A program made the translations under genes and the position numbers. From Endocalyx cinctus (lineage: Eukaryota; Ascomycota; Sordariomycetes; Amphisphaeriales; Apiosporaceae), in the NCBI GenBank assembly GCA_001600455.1, contig BCKC01000005.1:2852001-2916000 (forward strand): a stretch of DNA of 64,000 bases. Reading direction: 5' to 3'. This document shows positions 11,690 to 23,300 of the stretch, in pieces. Position 1 is the first letter of the stretch. Every line of letters starts with the position of its first letter. The notes under the pieces are model-generated. The model searched no databases, had not been told where the DNA came from, and saw nothing but the letters and a program-made list of their open reading frames with translations.

Positions 11690-13557
11690 GAGGAAGAGCT
11701 AGATACTATATTGGATATCAGGATCTAGTTAATTGAATAGTCGAAATCTTATTAGAACCAGGTATTGACTTGTATATTTCTTCAGGCCATCATGATGGAT
11801 ATTCCTGGGGACAGTGTTAACCGTGATTGTTTAATTTGGCATTATAGTTTTTAAAAAACGTAAATCTTCCTGCCGTATATTATCATTGATTTCCCTTCTA
11901 GTTGAATTTGAAATATTCACGTTTCAATATAGCAATAGCGGTGTATCAGTGGCCTGTCATATATGCATAGATCAATTTTTTTTTTTTTTTTTTTTCGCCA
12001 AGTGCGAAGACTTTATTATTTCAGTACGTGGAGTTACTGGTTGATTCATTACGAGGTATGCCTACCTTGGTTCCCTCTGATTTGAAAGTAGAAAGGTGAA
12101 GTTGGACATGCTTATATTCCCGCTGACGAAATTTTCACTCGCTTAGATTTCTTTTCTACTCGAGCTTCACATTATTCATCCAAAATAATCATTTCGATAT
12201 TGACATACTATTAAGTTCAGATTATTTTATCATCAAACCTGCGCAACCTTCGGGCTTCTTCCAATCAACAATTAACTTATACCTGAATCTTTTAATCTTT
12301 ATATTATGTCTACAAGCATAAACTCCTTAGGTATCTGCGAAGATGCCATTTATTACATATGTTGTAGTTCTGGCACTAACTTCCGCCGACTCTGTTTTTT
12401 CTCTCCTCACAATCCTAACATAGTGTTAGAAGCGGGTGACACTTGGTGTCTTGCATATGGCGAAATACGAAAAGCAGTCAAACTTACCTGGTGGATAGAA
12501 GCCGTCTTATCTTTGAATTCCATTGCTAGAGGTCACAAATTGATATATACACCCATTCCCAGAGCTCGAGAGACTCGCACGTGCTTTATCCTTGGTGCCA
12601 CCATTGGCGAAATCATGCGCTCACCACTATATGGCCTGGGAACTTTGAACAACATGTCGATGTTTCTGCGATGCCATGCGGCGACGCATATGTCGTTCAT
12701 GCGGCAAACTCGGGAGACTATCCGGCTCTGTAAACTTCTGGATGGTCTGAGCGTTCCGTTCTATGTGGTAAAGCAGCACCATTTCCGGGTGATCTTGGTA
12801 ACTCCTATATTCGCCATATCCGTCCTCCACGAGACTCACGTCGACTATATGAAGATCCTCGCTCACTTCGGTTTCAGCGTGAAGAGAACGTGGCAATTCT
12901 TGTGGAGGGAGCGAAAAATTAAGTCGATTCACTTTGGCTTTACGAAGACGCTCAGCACGACGTTTTTGTTGCAGGGCATCGCAGATCAACTGGAAGAACC
13001 TATAGTAACGGACAGGGGATACAAGTTATACGCTAGGTGCAACCCAAACTTTATGCTTGCCATGCTGAAAAATATTCCGATCAGTCTATTGGATTGTTTC
13101 AATGACTTTATATTGTCATATTATCGGGTGATATGAGAATTACCAAGAAAAAAAGAAGAACTTATTGACAGCTAGTTTGAAACTGACTTTTTTGTTGGCC
13201 GGGGGGAGGGGGGGTTATCTTTTCAATTCGAGACCTGAGCCTGTTAACAAAGCGATTGAGAATCGTTATCATTTTCAGCATAGATCAGTCATAAGTCAGA
13301 ATATCAAAGAAAATAGCGATACATTAAGCTACCTATCTTTCGCGAATTCTCGCTACATAATAACTTACAAAAGGCTACGATGATGATTTTTTTATGGGAA
13401 TTACCATTTTGAGAATTAAAAACAAAAACAATATTTTCCCTTAAACCACAAAATCAACAGTCTAAGAAGTGTACTATATTATTATCTATGATCTAAACCT
13501 GCCGTTTCCGTTCATGACATACATACGTAAATACTATTCTATCCAACGTTCATCTAA
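11690..13557. other. Mostly intergenic, with one unresolved coding-like patch
   Basis: A T-run of about 20 lies at 11977-11996. The rest is AT-rich except for a more GC-balanced patch around 12400-13000, described separately as a possible gene. A short poly-G stretch lies near 13200-13214. Nothing else is supported. Confidence 0.5.
12627..12989 (-). other. Possible exon of an unresolved minus-strand gene
   Basis: On the minus strand an acceptor-like TTCTTCCAG precedes an open stretch of about 120 codons. It is charged and protein-like: it begins LICDALQQKRRAERLRKAK and contains DVSLVEDGYGEYRSYQDHPE. A strong donor (CAG|GTAAGT) lies further downstream near 12485. I could not join these into a full gene. 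The plus strand also has a 276-codon frame from an ATG at 12306 over the same region, but it is rich in Cys and Trp and looks like antisense. This may be a decayed gene or one with introns I cannot place. No family is recognised. Confidence 0.25.
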
Positions 13558-14805
13558 TTACAAAAAAAAGGTAGCCGGCTCTGTAGGTGTCGCCCGAATC
13601 AGCTCTTCCTGCGTATCTTGCGCATCCAAACCCTCGACTGCATTACTCGACTCCCAATATACTGTCCCGTACCTATATATCTCGCCATAGGTACCCGGTC
13701 TGTGAACTGCGTCCACGAATTCTTTCGTTTTGATCAAATCTCCTAGCGCGGGCGCGCCTCCGGCCGAGTTGTGGTAGACCTTGTACATGTGGCTCTTCTC
13801 GATCATCTCGACCACGAAAGCCTCCGCTTCCCGCCTCTTTTCGACGTCCGGCTCGTCCAAGCGGGTCGTGAAAAGCTCGGCCTGCCTGCGGCCGTCGTAG
13901 TTCGTCCTGATGGCCCCCAATATGCCGTTCTGGATACCTTCGACCTTGAAGACTTTCTCGTCGAAAAATTCTCGGCCGTTCCATCCCGTGCGCACGTCCA
14001 AAAGGTTTCGCGTCCGGTCTCCCATCAGCATCTGCGCCACGTAGTCGCTCATGTGGCGGACCTTGTCCGCCATGTTCCAATCGGCCATACCCTCGGCCAG
14101 TCCGATATCTTGTATTAAGGGCAGAGCGTGGAATCCATCGGCGTTGGTGCGATCGCGCCACAACTCCTTGTAGCCGTCGTGCCAATTCTTGATAAAAATG
14201 CACCCCTTTCGCGCCGCGAGCATATAGTTTCCGAAACTACCCCACTGCTTCCGAATCTGACCTGTGATGATCCAAGCGGCCATCTCGTACGGCGATCCCG
14301 GAGAAGTTAAGTGGTTCCAGAATAGCCGATCGAGATGCACGTGCAGCATATTTCCGACATCCATCCAGACACCCCCGTGCTCGAACAGGAGCGGTAAGCG
14401 GACGAGGTCGGCCGCGTGTTGGGCCGCGTGTCGACCGTCCATAGTCTTGTTGATGAAGCAATCAGGAAACCAGTCTCGATCTACGTAGTTGTAGATGTTA
14501 TTAGGTGACCCCTCGACTAGATCAACGAGGCGGACGGTCCAGGATGGGCCGAGCTTCCGTACCCAGTTTAAAACAGTGCATCGGTAGCTCGGGTACATGT
14601 AATCAAAGCCCTTATCCCAGAAGGCCCACACGTTCTTCTCAGAGATGATCGGTCGGAATGTGCAGAGCTCGGCGATGATGTCGGATTCCGGTCGCAGGTC
14701 GAGTTGCGATTCCGGTACTTCCCGGAGACCGGTGGCTGGTTGCGGTATAGTGAATTTGGCTGTTGTTGTTGTCATGGTTGGAGTAGATTGATTTATTTTG
14801 AACAT
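13558..14805 (-). CDS. Capsule-polysaccharide-type glycosyltransferase (Caps_synth/GT32-like)
   Basis: A 415-aa single-exon protein of the family that fungal annotations call capsule polysaccharide biosynthesis protein (Caps_synth, DXD-type glycosyltransferases related to GT32). The N-terminal NVWAFWDKGFDYMYPSYRCTV is the nucleotide-sugar-fold opening. ADLVRLPLLFEHGGVWMDVGN carries the metal/donor-site motif around Asp149, although the classic DXD reads MDVGN here. There is no obvious signal peptide or membrane segment, so it may act in the cytosol or lack a visible anchor. The ATG at 14805 opens the frame; a second ATG ten codons in (MTTTTAKF) is also possible. Donor, acceptor and product are unknown. 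Confidence 0.8.
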   Translation of the reverse strand: MFKINQSTPTMTTTTAKFTIPQPATGLREVPESQLDLRPESDIIAELCTFRPIISEKNVWAFWDKGFDYMYPSYRCTVLNWVRKLGPSWTVRLVDLVEGSPNNIYNYVDRDWFPDCFINKTMDGRHAAQHAADLVRLPLLFEHGGVWMDVGNMLHVHLDRLFWNHLTSPGSPYEMAAWIITGQIRKQWGSFGNYMLAARKGCIFIKNWHDGYKELWRDRTNADGFHALPLIQDIGLAEGMADWNMADKVRHMSDYVAQMLMGDRTRNLLDVRTGWNGREFFDEKVFKVEGIQNGILGAIRTNYDGRRQAELFTTRLDEPDVEKRREAEAFVVEMIEKSHMYKVYHNSAGGAPALGDLIKTKEFVDAVHRPGTYGEIYRYGTVYWESSNAVEGLDAQDTQEELIRATPTEPATFFL

Positions 14806-15737
14806 GTGTTGATGTGTGATATGGTAAGAAGATGATCATTATCAACTGAGATACTCGAAGATATTTATATTCTCGTCTCCTTATAATTTTCTTGAGTGAA
14901 AAACCGTGCCAAGATATAGATTATCCTAGTCAGTTGGATGAATATTCCCTATGTGACGTTAACTCCATTGCAGCTCTAGCTACTACTCATAATGATTTTC
15001 TCATTAGCTTTATGCTCAGCCTCTAATGGGTTCACCGACTTTGAAGGTTCACATCATGATGATAATTACGTGATAGCTTTTCTGTTACACTGGCTGGCTA
15101 GCTGGTAAATGTTGACAGTAACATGATTTTCATTGAGAAGAACCTGAAAAGGGGCTGAAGTGAGACAGGGATTTCATATTTCCTAAAACGGCATAGTGGT
15201 ATATGAATCATAATGACCAGAATGATTCGTCTCGTTTGTTTTATCTTTAATTCGGCCATAATTATGTTTATACTATTCGGGCAAGAGATCATATCTGTAT
15301 CTAGAAATTAAAATTAGACGACCTTCTTAAAAAGGCATTTTACATGCATAGTTTTGCCCAATCTAGTCATGCTCATTAGGATTATGGTGGGATAGAAAGC
15401 CCTTCCTCCTCTGCTTCGTAGTATCGGTGGCTGCAGCATTAACTAAGCTGTGCGACACGGAATCTGTAAAGTCCCCTGTTTTCTCTAAGGTAAAAAAAAA
15501 AAAAAAAAAAAATTAGACGAAAATGATTCATCTCGATGCCAAGATGAACGATATACCGTCCTCGGCGCATGACCACCGACAACAACTTTTACAAAGCAAC
15601 CTCCATCCTTCCGCTAGCTTAAATTAAGCGTATAAGAGGTACAAGTTCCGCACATGTCTTGAAACACTTCATGATTTTATTACTAGCAAAATAACACTAT
15701 CAATAAACTAGACCAAACACCCCAAGTACATGACACT
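14806..15737. other. Intergenic between divergent genes
   Basis: The shared upstream region of the minus-strand glycosyltransferase and the plus-strand hydrolase. It is AT-rich, with an A-run of about 20 at 15491-15511. No gene is seen. Confidence 0.6.
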
Positions 15738-17191
15738 ATGATGCCACTTAAATTTACAATGAAGAGTAAGTCCGACTACGTCGATCTCCTCGACCCGGAC
15801 TTCAAGCCTCTACCCAAATACGGGCATCTCTCGGAGAAGACGGCCGAATTCGCGGCGGCCGAGCCTAGCATCCGTGCCGCGTACTCGCGCTTCTGGTTGA
15901 ACGAGATCGAGTGGACCGCGCTCCGCGAGCTTGCCGGCGATGACGCCGACGTCGACGCCCCGATGCCCTCGACGGCGCCGGATCGGAAGCGGAGCATCAC
16001 GACGGAATTTAGACGGTTTGCTGCCCGAGACGGCGAGGAGATCGAGCTGAAGATCTACAAGTCTCGGAATGTGATGGGGGAGAATGCGGTGTTGATGTAT
16101 CGCATGCATGGTGGAGGTAAGGAACAGAATTCAAACAGTGCAGCACCAGTATTCCTTTTTCTCTCACTTTTACTTAATAAAATTTTATCTTAGGTTGTGT
16201 CGTTGGAAGCCATGAGGTTGATGGTGCCGAGAACGTCTATGCCGCTGCGTTGCATCCTAACATCGTGGTTGTGAGTGTTAGATACCGATTGTAAGTATCT
16301 TACTTTTGGATATTTCTATGACAAAAGTTCTGACTTCGAGTAGGGCCCCCGAGCATCCGTTTCCTGGCCCACTTAATGATTGTTACGATGGTTTACTATG
16401 GGTAACTATGATTTCTTATATCAAGAAAATAAAGGAAGATGATTGTTTTGCTTACAGTTTTTGATTCTAGTGTAAAAGTAATGCGAGGTCACTAGGTGTA
16501 GATTCGGAGAAGATCATCGTAGCCGGAAGTAGCGCAGGAGGCCACCTAGTACGTTTGCTTCTTCACGACTATAATTGCCCCTATTTCTTGTTCCCATCTG
16601 AACCTAGACTAATAGATTTGATTTCCCGTAAATTAGACATCCGCACTCGCTCTCAAAGCTAGAGACAAGGGAATCACCGGTCTCATCGGCCAAGTACTAC
16701 ACTTCCCTTTCGTGTGCCATCCTAAACTATTCCCGAAAGAAAAATACGAATTCGGCAGCTGGATTCAGAACGCCGACAACGCCGTCCTCAGCGCCTTAGC
16801 CATGGAAGCTAGTCTCGACGCGCACAATCCCAACCCGACTCCCGGTAACTATAGGCACTCTCCCCTCTTGGCCCCCTCTCACGAGGGCCTTCCCCCGACT
16901 CGTAAGTCATCATCTTTTCCCCCGATGTCCGTACTCATAATTCCGGATAAATCAGCTGATTCTCCGTTATTTGTTTGATGTCTCACAGTAATTCAATGCG
17001 CCGGCGTCGACGTTTTACGAGATGAAGGTTTAGCCTACGCTGAGGCGTTACGAGAAGCAGGCGTCGACGTCGAATCGTATGTCTACAAGGGCGTGCCGCA
17101 CTGCTTTCCCGGAATTATGTTAGAGAGCTCGCAAACTTCCGAGTTCTACGAGCGGTACAATAAATTTCTAGATAAAGTCTGCGGTATTTGA
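15738..17191 (+). CDS. Alpha/beta-hydrolase, hormone-sensitive-lipase type (abhydrolase_3)
   Basis: Exons 15738-16116, 16194-16290, 16344-16401, 16471-16548, 16637-16901 and 16989-17191 join to 1080 nt, 359 aa. The HSL-family oxyanion motif HGGG spans the first splice junction. The nucleophile elbow is GSSAGG, with Ser199. The acid is probably Asp300 in GVDVLRDEG, and the base is His330 in GVPHCFPG, so the triad is complete. The family hydrolyses esters or lactones of small molecules; the substrate cannot be told from sequence. No signal peptide is seen, so it is probably cytosolic. The first ATG (15738) gives MMPLKFT before a second Met at 15759 (MKSKSDYVDLLDPDF); the second resembles the usual start of relatives. 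Confidence 0.88.
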
Positions 17192-19065
17192 TGTAGCATT
17201 TGCCTGAGGCTGAAAAGAAGATCTACTACCATTTGTAATGGTGATGTTGTACTCAAAAGTCGTAGCACTACATAACTACAATTTGAACGTGTAACATCTA
17301 ATTATCTATGAATATTTGAAATAGGCAGTCCGTTGTCAAAATCCTGCAAATGCAACAATACTATCTATTAATGTATCCATTCCATTGGTTCTAGACAATA
17401 GTTATTTTCATCTTCTTTTTTTTTCGTTCTGCTATTCTCGTTTCGTCTATCGTACCTCCTTTCTATTTAGTATAGGCAAAAGTTACCTAAGATATTTTAC
17501 TCTTACATTCTGATTCGCCATTCTTCATTTTTAACGGATCAAGATATTTGTAACAGCTTACTTGAAGAGTATATAGGAACTCATGTACAGTAACGTTGTA
17601 GGATTCGCGGGCAAATGTGGCAACGAATGCATCTATCTACCTTTGGGAGCATCGGCTCACCGAAACTTTGAAGGGAATGCACTGGATGGCTAGATCTTGG
17701 TGTGGCAAAAGGAAGAAATAGGGTGAAAAACATATTTAATATTTTACGTGAATATAGGTTGTAATGGTGGTTTATGAGAATATTAGGTACGGGGGGAAAT
17801 AATGTGTTGAGTTATGAGTGGACATAATCCGAGATTTCACTCAAGATGGGTGTCACTCCATTCTATACCCTTCTCCCAACCAATTTTGACGACTACGGGT
17901 ATGATTGCAGACTGACATGGGTAAAATCTTCAAAACTGGTTTCTTCATGGGGAGGTTATTATCATATTTTGATGAGTTAGCTTTTCTTCAGACGGAAAAT
18001 TCCGTATTTCTTGAATCATCTGCTCTTCGTGCGAGAAATTTATGCAATTAAAATAATTGCTGTCTCCTTACCGAGGATTAATACGACGAGCTGAATATTT
18101 CGCTATGCATGCCAAATGTTGCCACCTCGGGATTGGCGACTGAGCGTACATTCATTTACTCAGATGATGATCCTGCATATGCAATTCGGCGAGTAGTAAG
18201 CCACACGATTGTGGCTGAGGAGAAAAGGGGTGACTAACTTGCATATGGTTCACTCGTATTATTGGCTGGTTGATTTTACTGCTTGTCCCGATATGGTAGT
18301 TCTCAACTATTATACAAGCGAAAACGACCGAAGAGCCTTCTCCATGTTCAACTGCAATGTATGGCCAATAGCTAAGGGATATCTATACGACATTGGAATG
18401 ATATCTCGTGTCACCATCCACTTGTATAGCGTCTTGGTGTTGTGTGGCCGACGGGAGATCCCAATTTGATATTCTTGATAGCCAGGCAGATAATGATGAG
18501 GCTTAGCATATGTTGCATGCATGAGAAAACGTGGACAGTGCAAGTTACAATCCATTGGAAATAACTACGGTAGCATTTCTTGGAGATTTCTAGAATAATA
18601 TCAGCTCTCGAGGTCTCTTCTTACATCACCTTTCTTAGTGGTCAACATTGAAATGGTAAAGATGGCGGCACGAGAATATAGTAAGGAGACAAATTGCCTG
18701 GAAATGGAGTTTAAATAACGACGTGGCCCCCAAACCGTGACTCTTCGACGCCCTTATCTCGACGGCTGCACTGAAATAATGCGAATCATTCTGACCTACT
18801 ATTTTGTAGGTAGTAATGAGTTATCGGTCTATATAATCTCAATGATCTACTTTCGCTACTACACGAAAATCCGTTTCTTTCTAGCCCTATGTCTACAGAT
18901 ATCGTTCCCCAGCTGAGATCAAAATGCCCTCGACGACGAACAGCCCCTCCCCTCGAGGCTATCAGCGGTAGGCCACAATTCACTTTACCAGCGAATCTGG
19001 GGAGAGCGTGTGGCTGACAGCTAGCCAGAGCACCGCCAAATGCCCAGTCTTCCTGGACAGGGGCC
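17192..19065. other. Long AT-rich spacer, no gene supported
   Basis: Nearly 1.9 kb with scattered stops in all frames. The longest frames (for example 18209-18469 plus and 18786-19067 minus) lack protein character and splice context. It could include decayed sequence, but no transposon motif is visible. Confidence 0.5.
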
Positions 19066-19370
19066 ATGAAGGCCCCTAATGATGTCTTCCATAGTCATGC
19101 TCTACAACTCTTCCTGAAGGAAAACACGGAAGATGGGAACAGGCATATATTGCTCCCCGACAAGTCTGAAGACGGGGATCAAGCCATAAAGGAAGATAAG
19201 GCACGAATTGCACATAAGCTTCGACAGATTGATACAATGCTGAAAAAGCAAGACGGTGAGAGCATATATGTGAAAATTCCCACCCTCCTCTAACTCTACG
19301 TTCTAATATCAATGAAACAGATGTACACGCACGTGTCGTTGAAAAGAAGGATAAAACGGTTAGTGGATGA
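19066..19370 (+). CDS. Candidate small charged protein, 79 aa, two exons
   Basis: Exon 1 (19066-19255) and exon 2 (19321-19370) join in frame to 240 nt through a 65-nt intron (GTGAGA...TCTAAC...AAACAG). The product begins MKAPNDVFHSHALQLFLKE. Its middle, EDKARIAHKLRQIDTMLKKQ, is likely helical, and the end is lysine-rich. Without splicing the frame would end in a hydrophobic tail. No family is recognised. It could also be the 3' end of a longer gene whose upstream exons I cannot see, because an acceptor-like CTGACAG lies about 45 nt upstream of the ATG. Evidence is limited to composition and one good intron. Confidence 0.35.
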
Positions 19371-20338
19371 TATTTGTTGTTATATTTCCTTCATGATGAA
19401 TGTCATGATGCGACGATACGTGAACATATCAAATTTGAAAATCTATTCTTTGCTCGTGTAACATTAATATGACTATTACTGTACAAGAAAAGAGGTTCAA
19501 CTCAACTTTCATATACTATTTATTTCACAATCTTTGACGTCGAATGGAGTAGGACGAAGTTTGGCTAGCATGGATAAATGGGTAACAGGGGATGGTTACA
19601 GCAAAAATAGGTAACAGGTAGTTTTACCGAAAAAGGGAGCTGGGGTTACGTCCACAAGTCACAAGTCGAGGTTTACTGTACTCATTACTGTGACCGGGTT
19701 TTCTGATTCAGGAATATGATGACCTCAGTTCTCGTTATCATTGATATGATTTCAATTATTGTAAGAAGAATTATACTTATTTAAGCTAAGGAATTATTCA
19801 AGCTGGCGGCGCATATACACGTTTATACTATGTATACTGAAATATGTATGAGTTGCTTTATACCTACCTATACCTAGCAACAGGTAGCAGCCCTAAGTAC
19901 TAAGTAAGCTGTGTGAAGTGGTTGTTACACGGTATAGGTAACAACCTACGATTAAAGACTAAAGATTAAGGATTACTGTGTAAGTACCTAAAGTACAAGT
20001 ACCTACCTAGGTAGGTAGGTACCTAACCTAGGGCTGCTAGGTACCTATGCCTACTAGCGTACTTAAAGTAGCTAAGCTCCCACGCTGCTACCTGGTACGT
20101 CACTTTTTAAGATGAAGCTAAGACGCGAACTACGCGGTGGTCAATGCATTATTAAATCCTGACGCAACTGATTTTTAATTAAACGCAAAAGAAGTGCAAA
20201 GAAATCAGTTGGAACAAACAATCAAACAAACAAACAAACACAACCAGTCCTCTGCGTAATGTAACCTATTGATCTCTTAATCAACCTAAGTGGTTCACAT
20301 CAAATTTTATTCTTCTTATCGTTGCCGAGTCGGGAATA
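19371..20338. other. Intergenic with palindrome-rich CCTAGG block
   Basis: Upstream region of the ankyrin gene. The middle (about 19860-20110) is packed with TACCTA, CCTAGG and GGTACC words in both orientations. A short CAAA tandem run (near 20220-20240) lies about 100 nt before the ATG. No gene is seen. Confidence 0.6.
19861..20062. repeat. TACCTAGG-type palindromic repeat cluster
   Basis: TACCTACCTAGGTAGGTA at 20000-20017 is a perfect 18-bp palindrome, and more ACCTA and TAGGT words flank it. AGCAGCCCTA at 19886-19895 is exactly inverted at 20029-20038 (TAGGGCTGCT). A smaller block of the same kind lies at 30216-30252. It could be a decayed miniature inverted-repeat element or locally amplified short palindromes. 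Confidence 0.7.
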
Positions 20339-23300
20339 ATGCCCATTGGATTATTGAGTCTCCCTGTGGAGATTATTACGTATATAGCAAAAGACGACTG
20401 TCTACATCTCCACCACGTCTCCGCGTTGTCGCGTTCATGTCGCTCACTCTACAACATCGTCGGTCCTATACTCTATCGATTGATTAAGGACGATACCTCT
20501 ATCTTATGCTGGGCCATCGATGAAGGTCGAGTAGACACTACCCGCCGGCTGCTAGAAGCTGGTGCAAATCCTAACACCCCGTGGCGATCAAGACAATGTC
20601 GAGATTTGGTCCTTCGCGAGCTGGAATCTCTCCAAATGTATGGTCACAGACATTTCCCTTCGTACACACGTCCCGATCTCCCGGAGCCATATCATGTTTT
20701 TAACACTGAATATTCTGACGACGATGTTGTCGACGAGGATAATGACGACGAGGATAATGACGACGAGGATAATGACGACGAGGATAATGACGACGAGGAC
20801 GACGAGGACGACGAAGACGAGGACGACAATGGTTCTTATACGGCTTCAATTCTAGAAAATTTCGACTTCGAGTCCGCCGACGGGGTCTTCAGACCCGCAC
20901 TTTGTTTTTGGTGGTTTCCTCTCCACATAGCTGCAAGATGGGGCAACGATGAAATCGTCGACCTTCTATTGAGATACGGTGCCGATATCGACGCTAAAGC
21001 TTGTGGATTTTGCGAATGCAGAATGCCGGGGTGGAGGATGAGTACCGCCAGGCGGCCAAATTGCGAGCCGCTGCATACTGCTATTTGTCACGGACATGAA
21101 TCCACTGCCCGCCTTTTGCTATCTCGAGGAGCATCACATTATTTCTGCTCGAATTTCGGCTCAGGCAAGGATGTCCCCCCAGCCCGTATCTCGGCTCTCC
21201 ATGCGGCATGTACATATGGTTCTGTCTCCATGGTTGCGTGCTTGGTCGAAGACTACCAGGAAGATGTCGAACTTGCCGACCATAAAGGCCACACTCCTAT
21301 CTCATATGCCTTCGCCGCAGGGAATTGGGAGTGCATAGACTACCTTGTCGAGAAAGGAGCAACTGTGAATGCCCGGCTTAATAACCGAATGTTAATCCAA
21401 TATGCCATGTCATTCGAATATTTCAGCGAAGTTATCCGTCTTATTGAGCTTGGAGCGAATGTTGAGGATGATGGTGACCGAGATGATAGCAGGAGTAAAG
21501 ACGTGGAACCAAAGGGACTAGGTGCCTCTCTTATCAACCTGGCCTGTTCGACTAAGCCATGGTTATCCGAATCTCAGCACTTCCCATCAGACGACCGTTG
21601 GGACGCTCAGAAGCCATTCAGAATTGATGCAATCCGCGAACTTATCAAGGCTGGTGTCAATGTCAATGCTAGGTACAAAAATGGAACTCCCTTAGTGGCA
21701 GCCGCGAGCTTTTCACGACTAGATATCATAAACATTTTGATTGACGCTGGAGCGGACGCCAGCCTTAGCTCATGGCAAGGGCACACTCCACTCGCCACTG
21801 TATGCGCAGTGCCATGCAATACTATTGATGGCAACTTTCTGGATATAGTCAGCCTGTTGCTTGCGAATATGAAGCGAGATTCTCACTTCGTAGACACGCT
21901 TGATACCTCGCTCAGAGTTCTGTGTGAAAGTTATAATGGCGATGATTATTTCAGTATAGAGAAAACCGCAGTACTACATCTGCTTCTACAACATGGAGAA
22001 AGCATGCGCCTCCGCAACAGAATTGGACAGCATCTGTTTAATATAAGTTTGGGTTCTGGCAACTTTATGTTGTGCGATGCTTTACTTGAAGACGGACTCC
22101 GGGGGCCTCAAACTAATAAGATCGAGAGTTTGATTGATGATCTGATCGAGAACGATCACTCGGATGCCATAGAGTATTTAATGAAGTTCCCGGCGGTCGA
22201 AAAAGCTGTCATGAACGAGGCACGACTTCTCGCTGCCATCTCATACCAGGCAACCTCCTGCGCTCAAATGTTGATTCACGGAGGAGCGTTGGTCAACTAC
22301 CAGGGCGCTGTGGCCCAGAAGTGTTTGCTAGCAGCCGCAGGTCTAGATGACCCTGAGGTAGCTTCCCTTCTACTGGAGGGTGGCACAGACCCGAAGGGGG
22401 GCAAAGATTTCACGGAATCTCCTTTAGCCGTGGCCATCATTTCGGAGCATCCTGCACACGTCGAGCTTTTCATGGATTACGGTGTAGACATCCACGAGTG
22501 CCTGAAAAACCCCAAAAAGTTTCGTCAGGATGAGGAGAGCCAGCTAAGTGCATTCCGCCTCGCAATCGAGGCTGGTAGAATGAGTAGCGTTGAAGCTATG
22601 GTCCGCCACGAGAAATATGGCACGCCTACGCCGTATCAATATTCTCTTTACCTCAGGTCTGCGATGATTGGCAACGGCTCCTGGAAAGCAAAAGAAATTC
22701 TCCGTTCGGTGCTGACAGCGCCGTCTGCAGATCCAAACGTGGTCATTCCCAAAATGAACATCACGGCCCTGCACTACTCCTTGATAGTAGACAACTTCAC
22801 CGACGCCTGCCTACTCGTGGAACATGGCGCTAATGTACACCAGTATGTTCGACCTGTTCCTCGCGGAACGTCGCGTCCGGAGCTAGAGCCTGGAATGAAG
22901 GGATCTACTCCTTTAGAATGTGCAATTAGCTTGAGAGAGCCCTACTCGCTCGGTATGTTCCTGAGCACGATAGGATCACAGGCGTTCAAGCCCGATCGTT
23001 CTCGTCGATGCCCATACGAGTCCTGGCCCGACTACAAGACTGTACCGAACCTCAGGTACGTCGAGGCAGCCTGTCGCAGGCACAACGCCGACGTTTTCCA
23101 CCGATTGCTGAGGAAGGACCGTCTGGACCCCAACTTCCACGACGAGCGTGGGAACTCATTCCTCAGCATTTTCTGCACCACTATCGACGGCTTGGGCGAA
23201 GAAGATCGCGAAGACTGGCCTGCCTCGGCCATCGCCGTGCGAGCCGCCGGCTGTATCAAGGCCTTCCTCGACCACGGAGCGAACACCAACGCCAAGAACG

